DNA from: Porphyromonadaceae bacterium UBA7042
GTDB taxonomy: Bacteria > Bacteroidota > Bacteroidia > Bacteroidales > Muribaculaceae
DNA: 31,058 nt
NCBI GenBank assembly: GCA_002494015.1
Contig: DLAR01000060.1
Span: 1-31,058, forward strand
Direction: 5' to 3'
The position numbers were made by a program, and so were the translations under genes. This document shows positions 1 to 8,450 of the stretch, one piece after another (within the stretch, counting starts at the first letter, position 1; every line of letters starts with the position of its first letter). A model generated the notes under the pieces. That model saw only the letters and a program-made list of their open reading frames with translations, made no database searches and was not told the DNA's origin.

Positions 1-42
1 CTTTGGATTAGCATTTGTTATGAAACATCCTCTTAGAGTTTC
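1..42 (-). repeat. Left copy of a 42-bp dispersed repeat
   Basis: Read on the minus strand, this segment matches 30988-31029 of the plus strand at 37 of 42 positions by hand alignment, so the two copies face each other from the two window ends. The left copy begins at about the predicted transcription start of the leftward promoter at 50-80. It would therefore be the first part of the leader of a gene lying outside the window. It contains AGAGGA followed 13 bases later by an ATG. The function is unknown. Confidence 0.7.
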
Positions 43-49
43 AGTAACG

Positions 50-80
50 CAAATGTAGCCACAATAACCCGTTTTTCCAA
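50..80 (-). promoter_or_regulatory. Leftward Bacteroidota promoter (gene outside window)
   Basis: On the minus strand TTG (80-78) is followed after 20 bases by TACATTTG (57-50), a perfect fit to the TTG / TAnnTTTG primary sigma-factor pattern of Bacteroidota. It would start a transcript at about position 42-46 running out of the window to the left. The 81-179 stretch between this and the dxr promoter has no gene. It holds only a weak inverted repeat, AACGTGG at 110-116 and CCACGTT at 133-139. Confidence 0.7.
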
Positions 81-179
81 ATTTCGCCGCGTCAAATCAC
101 ACCACACAGAACGTGGCTGGAGAGAAATTGCACCACGTTAAGTTCTAATTTCTTGTCGCAGTCCCCTTTCTCACTCCCG

Positions 180-210
180 TTGCAATATTCGCGATAATTT
201 GTTACCTTTG
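180..210 (+). promoter_or_regulatory. dxr operon promoter
   Basis: TTG at 180-182 and TACCTTTG at 203-210, separated by 20 bases, form a consensus Bacteroidota promoter. Transcription should start near 215-218. This rules out the upstream in-frame TTG at 199 as the dxr start codon and supports the GTG at 241. Confidence 0.75.
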
Positions 211-240
211 CAGCTACGAAACAAATCAGACCGCGACACA

Positions 241-1419
241 GTGAACAATTCAACCGACACTATAAAAAATATCGCCCTCCTCGGGTCGACCGGCTCGATA
301 GGGACTCAGACCCTCGACATAATAGCTCGTTATCCAGACCGGTTCCGCGCCACGGTGCTCGCCGCCGGACGCAATGCCGACCTGCTGGCCGAGCAGTGCC
401 GCATCCACCACCCGGCCCTCGCCATCATTGCCGACGAATCACAACTTTCCCGACTTCGCCAACTGCTCGACGGCCTCGGCATCGAGACTGCCGCCGGGGC
501 ACAGGCCATTGCCGACGCAATGGAGCGCCCTGACATTGACACGGTTGTCACCGCCACAGTGGGATACAGCGGCTTGCTTCCGACTGTCCGCGCCATCAAA
601 GCGGGAAAGGATATTGCTTTGGCCAACAAAGAGACCCTTGTCGTAGCCGGTGAGCTTGTCACCAACCTGCTTGCCGACAGCACGTCACGCATAATACCGG
701 TCGATTCGGAACACTCGGCCATATACCAGTGTCTCATAGGCGAAAACCCCGCTACAGTCGAGAAGCTCATCATCACCGCATCGGGAGGTCCGTTCAGGGG
801 TTACACAGCCGAGCAACTTGCCGGCGTGACCGTCGAGCAGGCCCTTAACCATCCCCGGTGGCACATGGGCGCAAAGATAACTGTCGATTCCTCCACGATG
901 CTCAACAAGGCTTTTGAAATCATCGAGGCCCGGTGGCTTTTCGGAATCCCGCCCGAGAGAATCGAGGCAGTCGTACATCCACAGTCAATCGTCCACTCGA
1001 TGGTGCAGTTCCGCGACGGCGCGATAAAAGCTCAGATGGGACTGCCCGACATGCATCTCCCCATCAGCTACGCCCTCGGCGACACCGACCGTCTCGCGGG
1101 AGCTGAAAAAGGCATGACCCTTGCCGACTATGCCACGTTGACATTTGAACGGCCCGACGAGTCACTGTTCCCCTGCCTATCGCTTGCCCGCCGTGCCCTT
1201 GCGGCAGGAGGCAACACGGCATGTGTCATCAACGCCGCCAACGAGGTCGCCGTAGCCGCGTTCCTCGACAAAAAAATACCCTACACCGGTATCTACCCCC
1301 TCATCTGCGACACTATCAACCGCGTAGACTACATCGCCGCCCCCACACTCGACGACTACGTCGCGACTCATACCGCGGCCACAGCCGTGGCCCGCGAGCT
1401 CGTCCCGACACTCCACTAA
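241..1419 (+). CDS. dxr: 1-deoxy-D-xylulose 5-phosphate reductoisomerase
   Basis: Catalyses the NADPH-dependent conversion of 1-deoxy-D-xylulose 5-phosphate to 2-C-methyl-D-erythritol 4-phosphate, the second step of the non-mevalonate isoprenoid pathway, in the cytoplasm. It is the target of fosmidomycin. Counting from the GTG at 241 (392 residues, normal for the family), the NADPH loop GSTGSIG is at 15-21, ANKET at 128-132, the metal-binding PVDSEHSA at 153-160, SGGPF at 181-185, the HPRWHMG...STMLNK active-site block at 204-223, and INAANEVA at 330-337. The frame is open further upstream to a TTG at 199, but the promoter box covers that codon, so GTG 241 is chosen. It is first in a run with rseP (27-base gap), rlmI and the peptidase. 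All signature blocks are intact and the call is secure. Confidence 0.97.
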   Translation: MNNSTDTIKNIALLGSTGSIGTQTLDIIARYPDRFRATVLAAGRNADLLAEQCRIHHPALAIIADESQLSRLRQLLDGLGIETAAGAQAIADAMERPDIDTVVTATVGYSGLLPTVRAIKAGKDIALANKETLVVAGELVTNLLADSTSRIIPVDSEHSAIYQCLIGENPATVEKLIITASGGPFRGYTAEQLAGVTVEQALNHPRWHMGAKITVDSSTMLNKAFEIIEARWLFGIPPERIEAVVHPQSIVHSMVQFRDGAIKAQMGLPDMHLPISYALGDTDRLAGAEKGMTLADYATLTFERPDESLFPCLSLARRALAAGGNTACVINAANEVAVAAFLDKKIPYTGIYPLICDTINRVDYIAAPTLDDYVATHTAATAVARELVPTLH

Positions 1420-1446
1420 ACCATAAACCCAAACTTTAAACCGAAA

Positions 1447-2802
1447 ATGGAATCCTTCCTTATAAAAGCACTGCAACTCATCGCTGCACTCGGCTTTCTC
1501 GTCATCATTCACGAGTTTGGCCACTATATCTTCGCCCGCATCTTCGGCATCAAGGTAGAGAAATTCTACCTGTTCTTCAACCCGTGGTTCACCCTTGCCA
1601 AGTGGAAACCCAAAGACAAACCGGGTGCTGACCCGTCCAAAACATCATGGCGCGACACCGAATACGGCATCGGATGGCTGCCGCTCGGCGGCTATTGCAA
1701 GATAGCCGGCATGATTGACGAATCAATGGACACCAAGCAGATGCAGCAAGAACCACAGCCGTGGGAGTTCCGCACAAAACCCGCCTACCAGCGTCTTCTC
1801 GTCATGCTCGGCGGCGTGCTGTTCAATTTCATCCTCGCCATCATCATTTATGCCGGTATCGCCTTTTACTGGGGTGAGAAATACATTCCGCTCGATGCCG
1901 CCACCGAGGGCATGGACTTCGTACCCGCAGCAATTGACGCAGGTTTCCGCAACGGCGACATACCTCTGACTGCCGACGGCAAAAAACTCGACGCGTCAAC
2001 CGGCAATTACGCCCTCGAAATGGTCGAGGCCAAACGTGTCACTGTCCTGCGCGACAAACGCGACACTGTAACCATCGACATCCCCGACGATTTCATCTTC
2101 CGCCTAAATGACGACAAGGGTTTCTTGGCCTACCGCCTACCTGTCGTCATCAGCCGCATTGTGCCGGGCGAACCAGCCGAGAAAGCAGGTCTGCTCGAAG
2201 GCGACCGCATCATCGGGGTCGACTCTATCGAAACTCCCACCTACACCGAGCTTACCCCTGCGCTGCTCAACTACAAAGACACCCCCACGACCGTCACCAT
2301 CATCCGCAACAACTCGGTGATGACTGTTCCCGTGACACCTAACTCCTACGGCAAACTCGGGTTCCAGCTCACTCCGCTGACCGATGTCTACCCCACCGTC
2401 ACCGTGCGCTACAACCTCCTGCAGTCCTTCCCCAAAGGGTGGGAAATCGGCACCGGCACTCTCGGCAACTATGTCGGGTCAATGAAACATGTATTCTCGG
2501 CCGAAGGGGCGCAGAGCCTCGGCGGTTTCGGATCGATAGGCAACCTCTTTCCCGACCGCTGGAACTGGTACTCCTTCTGGCAGATAACCGCCTTCCTCTC
2601 GGTCGCACTCGCCTTCATGAACATCATCCCCATCCCGGGACTCGACGGCGGCCACGTCATGTTCCTCCTCTATGAAATCATTACGCGCCGCAAACCATCT
2701 GACCAGTTCCTTATTGTCGCCCAATATATCGGCATGGCGTTACTGTTGCTGCTGCTCGTTTATGCCAACGGCAACGACCTGTTCCGCGCATTCCTGAAGT
2801 AA
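1447..2802 (+). CDS. rseP: RIP metalloprotease RseP (site-2 protease)
   Basis: Intramembrane zinc protease that cleaves transmembrane substrates such as anti-sigma factors or remnant signal peptides. It acts in the inner membrane. The 451-residue protein has the HEFGH zinc motif at 22-26 in the first membrane segment. A PDZ domain lies around 232-300 (SRIVPGEPAEKAG, then GDRIIGV). The second catalytic motif, NIIPIPGLDGG, is at 392-402, and a last membrane segment (MALLLLLLVYA) is near the C terminus. The loop after the first motif is long, so the E. coli tandem PDZ arrangement may be partly present. It follows dxr by 27 bases, a pairing common in bacteria, and precedes rlmI by 13 bases. No cdsA or undecaprenyl pyrophosphate synthase gene is next to it. 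The substrate cannot be read from the sequence. Confidence 0.95.
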   Translation: MESFLIKALQLIAALGFLVIIHEFGHYIFARIFGIKVEKFYLFFNPWFTLAKWKPKDKPGADPSKTSWRDTEYGIGWLPLGGYCKIAGMIDESMDTKQMQQEPQPWEFRTKPAYQRLLVMLGGVLFNFILAIIIYAGIAFYWGEKYIPLDAATEGMDFVPAAIDAGFRNGDIPLTADGKKLDASTGNYALEMVEAKRVTVLRDKRDTVTIDIPDDFIFRLNDDKGFLAYRLPVVISRIVPGEPAEKAGLLEGDRIIGVDSIETPTYTELTPALLNYKDTPTTVTIIRNNSVMTVPVTPNSYGKLGFQLTPLTDVYPTVTVRYNLLQSFPKGWEIGTGTLGNYVGSMKHVFSAEGAQSLGGFGSIGNLFPDRWNWYSFWQITAFLSVALAFMNIIPIPGLDGGHVMFLLYEIITRRKPSDQFLIVAQYIGMALLLLLLVYANGNDLFRAFLK

Positions 2803-2815
2803 TCCATCATTATAT

Positions 2816-3997
2816 ATGTATAAAGACATCGTATTAAAACGAGGCAAAGAAGACTCGTTGCTGCGTTTCCACCCGTGGGTATTCTCGGGGGCAATAGCCA
2901 CACTTCCCGACGGCCTTGAAGAAGGCGAGACCGTTCGCGTCACCGCCTCCGACGGTCGCCTGCTCGGTATCGGCCACTACGAAATCGGCTCCATTGCCGT
3001 CCGCATTCTCGACAGCCTCGACATCGCGCTCGACGAGGCATTCTATGCGTCCCGTCTTGCCGAGGCATGGACGCTCCGACAAAGGCTCGGCCTCGTGCGC
3101 CCCGACAATTCCACCTTCCGCCTCGTCCACGGCGAAGGAGACTTCCTCCCCGGCTGCGTTATCGACATCTACGGCTCGACAGCCGTTCTCCAAGCTCATT
3201 CGCCCGGCATGCATTATGCGCGCCACATCATCTCCCGCGCACTTGTCGACCTCCCGGGTGCAGGGATTAAGAACGTCTACTACAAGTCAGAGACCACGCT
3301 CCCGTTCAAGGCACGCCTTGACCCGGTCAACGACTACATCACCGGTGCTTTTGATACCAATATAGCCGTTGAAAACGGTCTGAAATTCAACATCGACTGG
3401 CTCAAAGGACAGAAAACCGGATTCTTTGTCGACCAGCGCGACAACCGCGCCCTGCTTGAGCGTTACAGCAACGGGGCGCGAGTGCTGAACATGTTCTGCT
3501 ATACAGGAGGATTCTCAGTCTACGCCATGCGTGGCGGCGCGACACTCGTCCACTCGGTCGACAGCTCGGCCAAGGCGGTCGCCCTGACCGATGCCAACAT
3601 CGCGTTGAATTTCCCCGGCGACAGCCGCCACAAAGCCGTGGCCGAAGATGCCTTCCGCTATCTCGGCGACATGGAGAAAGGAGCCTACGACCTCATAATA
3701 CTCGACCCGCCCGCATTTGCCAAGCACCGCAGCGCGCTCAACAACGCCCTGCGCGGCTACCGACGGCTCAACGCTGCGGCATTCGAGAAAATCGCCCCCG
3801 GGGGCATCCTGTTCACCTTTTCCTGCTCCCAAGCGGTCAGCCGCGAACAGTTCCGCCTCGCTGTCTTCTCGGCAGCAGCATCGACAGGCCGCCGAGTGCG
3901 CATCCTTCATCAGCTCACCCAGCCGGCCGACCATCCTGTCAGCATCTACCACCCCGAGGGGGAATACCTCAAGGGTCTCGTGCTATACGTCGAATAA
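2816..3997 (+). CDS. rlmI: Class I SAM-dependent rRNA methyltransferase, RlmI type
   Basis: Likely methylates C5 of a cytosine in 23S rRNA (C1962 in E. coli numbering). The 393-residue protein has an N-terminal PUA-like RNA-binding domain (about 1-75, with HPWVFSGAI at 19-27). It then has GFFVDQR at 202-208, the SAM-binding motif VLNMFCYTGGFS at about 223-234, DPPAF at 297-301 and TFSCS at 334-338, whose Cys is the probable catalytic nucleophile. Start and stop are tightly packed in the dxr run: 13 bases after rseP and 24 before the peptidase gene. The family is clear. The exact modified base is inferred from the E. coli orthologue. Confidence 0.9.
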   Translation: MYKDIVLKRGKEDSLLRFHPWVFSGAIATLPDGLEEGETVRVTASDGRLLGIGHYEIGSIAVRILDSLDIALDEAFYASRLAEAWTLRQRLGLVRPDNSTFRLVHGEGDFLPGCVIDIYGSTAVLQAHSPGMHYARHIISRALVDLPGAGIKNVYYKSETTLPFKARLDPVNDYITGAFDTNIAVENGLKFNIDWLKGQKTGFFVDQRDNRALLERYSNGARVLNMFCYTGGFSVYAMRGGATLVHSVDSSAKAVALTDANIALNFPGDSRHKAVAEDAFRYLGDMEKGAYDLIILDPPAFAKHRSALNNALRGYRRLNAAAFEKIAPGGILFTFSCSQAVSREQFRLAVFSAAASTGRRVRILHQLTQPADHPVSIYHPEGEYLKGLVLYVE

Positions 3998-4021
3998 TTT
4001 ACCAATCTATTAACTCTCATA

Positions 4022-6070
4022 ATGAAACTGATTAATTACATGATTGCCGGTTCAATTGCCGCTCTCTCACTCGCCTCCTGCTCTGACAAGGGACAGAAGG
4101 CCGACGCCGATTTCGACTATACCGTCGACCGTTTCGCCGACATCGAAGTGTTGCGCTACAAAGTCCCCGACTTTGAAAACCTCACTCCGCGGCAGAAGGC
4201 CCTCGTCTACTACCTCACCGAGGCGGCCATCACCGGCCGCGACATCCTTTGGGACCAGAACGGTTGCTACAACCTCGCCATCCGCGACCTTCTCGAAGAC
4301 ATCTACACCTCCTATGACGGCGACAAGGAATCGCCTGAGTTCAAAGCATTCGAGAAATATTTGAAACAGGTGTGGTTTGCCAACGGCATCCACCACCATT
4401 ACTCGATGGACAAATTCTCCCCCGAGTTTTCTCGCGAGTTCTTCATGGCCGAGGCTGCCAAACTCCCCGATGCCAAGCGTCCCGAAAACCTTGAAACACT
4501 CGCCGAGGTCATTTTCAACCCCTCAGTAATGCCCAAGCGCGTCAACCAAGCCGACGGACAAGACCTCATCACCACATCGGACAATAATCTCTATGCCGAG
4601 GGTGTCACACAGGCCGAAGTCGAGGCTTACTTCAACGCCATCAAGGACACTACCATCCCCGACCCGGTTTCCTACGGTCTAAACACCCGCATGACCAAGA
4701 TTGACGGCAAACTCGTCGAGCAACCATATCGCAAGGACGGACTCTATACCGAGGCCATCACCCGCATCATTGACCAGCTCGGCAAGGCGCGCAACTATGC
4801 CGAAAACGACAAGCAGGCAGCCACAATCGACAAACTCATCGAGTTCTACACTACCGGCGACCTCAAAGCGTTTGACGAATATTCAATCGGCTGGGTCGAG
4901 GACACTGACTCACAGGTCGATTTCATCAACGGCTTTATCGAGAGCTACGGCGACCCCCTCGGCATGACCGGTGCATGGGAGTCAATCGTCAATTTCAAGA
5001 ACATCGAGGCTTCCAACAGAACCGAGACCATCTCGGGCAACGCTCAATGGTTTGAGGACAACTCACCCGTAGCCCCCCGTTTCCGCAAAGACAAGGTAAA
5101 AGGTGTATCGGCCAAGGTCATCACAGCCGCCATCCTCGCCGGTGACGCATACCCCGCGACACCCATCGGCATCAACCTCCCCAACGCCAACTGGATTCGT
5201 GCCGAACACGGCTCCAAATCAGTCACACTCGAAAACATCACCGAGGCTTACGACATGGCATCCCACGGCAACGGTTTCAACGAGGAATTTGTCATCGACA
5301 AGGAGACAAGCGACCTCATGGACAAATATCTGTTCATCACTGACAATCTCCACACCGACCTCCACGAGTGTCTCGGCCATGCGTCAGGCCGCCTGCTCCC
5401 CGGCGTTGACCCCGACGCACTGAAGGCCCACGGCTCGACCCTCGAAGAAGCCCGTGCCGACCTCTTTGCACTCTATTACCTCGGCGACCCCAAACTGCTT
5501 GAACTCGGACTCCTCGACAACCCCGATGCCTACAAGGCCGAATACTACAAGTTCATGCTCAACGGTCTGATGACACAGCTCATGCGCATCGAACCGGGCA
5601 AGGACATCGAGGAAGCTCACATGCGCAACCGCCAGCTCATCGCCAAGTGGGTTTATGAAAAAGGCAAGGACGACAACGTTGTGGAATTTGTCAAGCGTGA
5701 CGGCAAGACATTCATCCGCATCAACGACTACGAGGCACTTCGTAACCTTTTCGGACAGCTCCTCGGCGAAATCCAGCGCATCAAGAGCGAAGGCGACTAT
5801 GCTGCCGGTGCCGCACTCGTGGAAACCTATGCTGTCAAGGTTGACCAAGACCTCCACAAAGAAGTGCTTGACCGCTACGCCAAGCTCTCGATACCTCCCT
5901 ATCGCGGATTTGTCAACCCCGTCTACAACCCTGTTACCGACAAGGACGGCAACATCACCGACGTGACCATCGAATACACCGAAGACTACATCCCGCAGAT
6001 GCTCCGCTACTCGCGCGACTACTCGACTCTGCCCCGAAACACCCGCTACTGTGACGGAACAACCCGCTAA
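4022..6070 (+). CDS. Dipeptidyl peptidase III, lipoprotein (M49)
   Basis: Zinc exopeptidase that removes dipeptides from the N termini of short peptides. The 682-residue protein carries the zinc motif HECLGH at 448-453 and the second ligand motif EEARAD at 475-480. Both positions coincide with those known for Bacteroides thetaiotaomicron DPP III, where the motif also contains a cysteine. The N terminus is a lipoprotein signal: a hydrophobic stretch ending LSLASC with Cys at 20, followed by SDKG without an acidic-rich surface-export signal. The enzyme is thus probably anchored in the periplasm rather than cytosolic as in eukaryotes. It is last in the dxr-rseP-rlmI run (24-base gap) and ends before a bidirectional terminator. 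Peptide feeding is a reasonable role; participation in isoprenoid or rRNA work is not implied by the co-transcription. Confidence 0.93.
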   Translation: MKLINYMIAGSIAALSLASCSDKGQKADADFDYTVDRFADIEVLRYKVPDFENLTPRQKALVYYLTEAAITGRDILWDQNGCYNLAIRDLLEDIYTSYDGDKESPEFKAFEKYLKQVWFANGIHHHYSMDKFSPEFSREFFMAEAAKLPDAKRPENLETLAEVIFNPSVMPKRVNQADGQDLITTSDNNLYAEGVTQAEVEAYFNAIKDTTIPDPVSYGLNTRMTKIDGKLVEQPYRKDGLYTEAITRIIDQLGKARNYAENDKQAATIDKLIEFYTTGDLKAFDEYSIGWVEDTDSQVDFINGFIESYGDPLGMTGAWESIVNFKNIEASNRTETISGNAQWFEDNSPVAPRFRKDKVKGVSAKVITAAILAGDAYPATPIGINLPNANWIRAEHGSKSVTLENITEAYDMASHGNGFNEEFVIDKETSDLMDKYLFITDNLHTDLHECLGHASGRLLPGVDPDALKAHGSTLEEARADLFALYYLGDPKLLELGLLDNPDAYKAEYYKFMLNGLMTQLMRIEPGKDIEEAHMRNRQLIAKWVYEKGKDDNVVEFVKRDGKTFIRINDYEALRNLFGQLLGEIQRIKSEGDYAAGAALVETYAVKVDQDLHKEVLDRYAKLSIPPYRGFVNPVYNPVTDKDGNITDVTIEYTEDYIPQMLRYSRDYSTLPRNTRYCDGTTR

Positions 6071-6089
6071 CCATACCACATAGACATGA

Positions 6090-6124
6090 CAATCCCCCGC
6101 CTCCACACAGGAAACGGGGGATTG
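6090..6124. terminator. Bidirectional terminator between peptidase and prfC
   Basis: Perfect 10-bp inverted repeat: arms 6090-6099 (CAATCCCCCG) and 6115-6124, with a 15-base loop. It lies between the converging peptidase gene and prfC. The flanking T-runs are short, so efficiency is uncertain. Confidence 0.75.
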
Positions 6125-6144
6125 CTTTATCTTGACACGCCCTC

Positions 6145-7722
6145 TTAAAATTCGCTCGAAAAATGGAAACGAATCTTGGGGAAGTCTTGCTGGGCCATTG
6201 TCAGCACATATCCCGAGTCGGCAAGGAACACGTCGCGACCTTCGCGGTCAACAGCCATGAATTGGTGCTTGCGTTTCTTGAACGCCGCTAATGCCTCGGC
6301 ATCGTCGCTTTCTATCCAGCATGCTTTGTAAAGCGAAATCGGTTCCCAACGGCATTGCGCGCCATATTCGTGCAACAGCCGGTACTGGATGACCTCAAAC
6401 TGGAGCTGCCCCACAGTGCCGATGAGCTTGCGACCGTTAAACTGGTTGACAAACAGCTGTGCGACACCTTCGTCCATAAGCTGCTGAATTCCCTTCTCAA
6501 GCTGCTTTGACTTCATCGGGTCAGTATTCTCGATATATTTGAACATCTCAGGCGAGAATGACGGCAATCCCTTGAAATGCAACAACTCGCCCGATGTGAG
6601 CGTGTCGCCAATCTTGAAATTGCCCGTGTCGGGAATGCCTACGATGTCACCGGGGTAAGCCTCGTCGACGATACTCTTTTTCTGGGCCATGAACGCCGTC
6701 GGAGCGGCAAATTTCATCACCTTGCCCGAGCGCACATGCTTGTATCCCGCATTGCGTTCAAACTTGCCGGAACAGATCTTTACAAACGCTATACAACTGC
6801 GGTGATTCGGGTCCATGTTAGCATGAATCTTGAACACGAAACCCGAAAATCCCTCCTCGTCGGGATTGACCATGCGCTCCTCGGTGGTAACGGGGCGCGG
6901 CGACGGGGCGATGCGCACAAAGCAGTCAAGCAGCTCCTTGACTCCAAACGTGTTGAGTGCCGACCCAAAGAATACAGGCGCGACCTCGCCGGCAAGATAG
7001 GCATGCTCGTCAAATTCGGGATAGACACCCTCGATGAGTTCGAGGTCCTCGCGCAGTTTGGCTGCATCGGTCTCCCCGACGCTCTCGTCGATACGCGGGT
7101 CATCAAGCGACGAAATCTCGACACGCTCCGAGACTTTCTGCTTGTTGGGAGTAAACAGGTCGAGAGAATGCTCATAGATGTTATACACCCCCTTGAACTT
7201 GGCGCCTATATTAATGGGCCAAGACAATGGGCGCACTTTGATTTTGAGTTCGCTTTCAAGTTCGTCAAGGATTTCAAACGGGTCGCGCCCCTCGCGGTCG
7301 AGCTTGTTGACAAATATGATTACAGGGGTGTTGCGCATACGGCACACCTCCATCAGTTTCCGCGTCTGTTGCTCCACGCCTTTTGCGACATCGACCACAA
7401 TGATTACCGAGTCGACTGCGGTAAGGGTGCGGTAGGTGTCCTCGGCAAAATCTTGGTGACCGGGGGTGTCAAGAATGTTGATTTTATAGTCGCCATAGTT
7501 GAAACCCATAACCGATGTCGCCACCGAGATTCCGCGCTGCTTCTCTATTTCCATCCAGTCGCTGGTGGCTGTTTTCTTGATTTTGTTTGACTTTACGGCT
7601 CCCGCGATGTGGATTGCGCCGCCGAAAAGCAGCAGCTTCTCGGTCAGCGTAGTCTTGCCCGCGTCAGGGTGAGATATGATGGCAAATGTGCGCCTACGCG
7701 CGATTTCTTCGGTCAGTGACAT
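6145..7722 (-). CDS. prfC: Peptide chain release factor 3
   Basis: Translational GTPase that recycles release factors RF1 and RF2 from the ribosome after peptide release. The 525-residue protein starts MSLTEEIARRRTFAIISHPD. It has the P-loop SHPDAGKT at 17-24, a switch I RGISVATS block at about 63-70, DTPGHQDF at 85-92 and NKLDREGR at 139-146. The length and the lack of a domain IV separate it from EF-G. It has its own promoter just upstream (7754-7783) and lies downstream of the RNA methyltransferase gene on the same strand. All GTPase motifs are intact. Confidence 0.96.
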   Translation of the reverse strand: MSLTEEIARRRTFAIISHPDAGKTTLTEKLLLFGGAIHIAGAVKSNKIKKTATSDWMEIEKQRGISVATSVMGFNYGDYKINILDTPGHQDFAEDTYRTLTAVDSVIIVVDVAKGVEQQTRKLMEVCRMRNTPVIIFVNKLDREGRDPFEILDELESELKIKVRPLSWPINIGAKFKGVYNIYEHSLDLFTPNKQKVSERVEISSLDDPRIDESVGETDAAKLREDLELIEGVYPEFDEHAYLAGEVAPVFFGSALNTFGVKELLDCFVRIAPSPRPVTTEERMVNPDEEGFSGFVFKIHANMDPNHRSCIAFVKICSGKFERNAGYKHVRSGKVMKFAAPTAFMAQKKSIVDEAYPGDIVGIPDTGNFKIGDTLTSGELLHFKGLPSFSPEMFKYIENTDPMKSKQLEKGIQQLMDEGVAQLFVNQFNGRKLIGTVGQLQFEVIQYRLLHEYGAQCRWEPISLYKACWIESDDAEALAAFKKRKHQFMAVDREGRDVFLADSGYVLTMAQQDFPKIRFHFSSEF

Positions 7723-7753
7723 ATATCTATATTATTTTTTCATTTTGCGACTG

Positions 7754-7783
7754 CAAAGTTACGCACAATCAGCCGCGTGACAA
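7754..7783 (-). promoter_or_regulatory. prfC promoter
   Basis: On the minus strand TTG (7783-7781), 19 bases, then TAACTTTG (7761-7754). The predicted transcription start near 7747 leaves a leader of about 25 bases before the prfC ATG at 7722. Confidence 0.7.
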
Positions 7784-7809
7784 AATCAACGGCCCTATTT
7801 TATGCCATT

Positions 7810-8340
7810 TTATGCCATGAGCTTGCTGAAAAAGTGCCATATAGCGATTCCGCCTGACACTGACACATTGAGAGAATGCTTGGTGCCGCGCTGCGGTATT
7901 TCGAGACACACGTCACATCGGTCTACAATCTCTTGCGCGACTCCGTTTACCTCGTGTCCCAGCACGAGCGCGTAACGGCATGACGGATTGGGTTCAAAGT
8001 CATGCAGACCGACGCTCCCCTTTACCTGTTCGAGTGCGCAAAGCGTCACCCCTTCCTCTTTAAGCCGGGCGACACACTCGTCAGCAGTGTCGAAATACTC
8101 CCAGTCCACTGAATCTTCCGCGCCGAGAGCGGTCTTGTGGATTTCCGGTGACGGAGGGGTCGCACTGATGCCACACAGCATGATACGCTCCACGGCAAAG
8201 GCATCACAGGTGCGGAATATAGCCCCGATATTATTGAGGCTGCGCACATTGTCAAGCACCACGGTCAACTTCATCTTTGCGCTACGCTTGAACCCCTCGA
8301 CACTCACGCGATCGAGGTCCCATATCGTCTTTTTCTCCAT
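7810..8340 (-). CDS. SpoU/TrmH-family RNA 2'-O-methyltransferase
   Basis: A SPOUT methyltransferase, expected to methylate the 2'-hydroxyl of a tRNA or rRNA nucleotide using SAM. In the 176-residue form starting MEKKTIWDL, motif 1 (NVRSLNNIGAIFRTCD) is at 31-46, motif 2 (LVLGHEVNGV) at about 125-134 and motif 3 (IPQRGTKHSLNVSVS) at about 149-163, forming the trefoil-knot SAM site. The frame opens further upstream to an ATG at 8382, but the promoter box at 8360-8367 lies inside that extension, so the ATG at 8340 is the start. It lacks the N-terminal RNA-binding domain of RlmB, so it may be a TrmH/TrmL-like tRNA enzyme. The target is unknown. Confidence 0.88.
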   Translation of the reverse strand: MEKKTIWDLDRVSVEGFKRSAKMKLTVVLDNVRSLNNIGAIFRTCDAFAVERIMLCGISATPPSPEIHKTALGAEDSVDWEYFDTADECVARLKEEGVTLCALEQVKGSVGLHDFEPNPSCRYALVLGHEVNGVAQEIVDRCDVCLEIPQRGTKHSLNVSVSGGIAIWHFFSKLMA

Positions 8341-8359
8341 AAAAAATGCTTTTAAATCA

Positions 8360-8390
8360 CAAAAATAATCAATATTCTCCAATCAGGCAA
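8360..8390 (-). promoter_or_regulatory. Promoter of the SpoU methyltransferase gene
   Basis: On the minus strand TTG (8390-8388), a 20-base spacer, then TATTTTTG (8367-8360). The transcription start near 8353 gives a short leader to the ATG at 8340, and excludes the upstream ATG at 8382. Confidence 0.7.
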
Positions 8391-8450
8391 AACCGGCTCA
8401 CGCCCTCTGACGTTGGTTAATAAAATTACCATCCTAACAACATAACTATC

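Noticed and set aside
110..139. AACGTGG/CCACGTT inverted repeat between the divergent promoters as an operator
   Set aside because: Only 7 bp per arm with a 16-base gap and not placed over either promoter box; could be chance.
5384..6106. 240-residue Val-rich open frame opposite the peptidase
   Set aside because: Antisense shadow of a gene rich in GAC and AAC codons; no plausible protein features.
6577..7590. 337-residue open frame on the plus strand opposite prfC
   Set aside because: It is antisense to an intact, fully motif-bearing release factor gene. It has no recognisable domains, and its length is explained by the biased codon use of the real gene.
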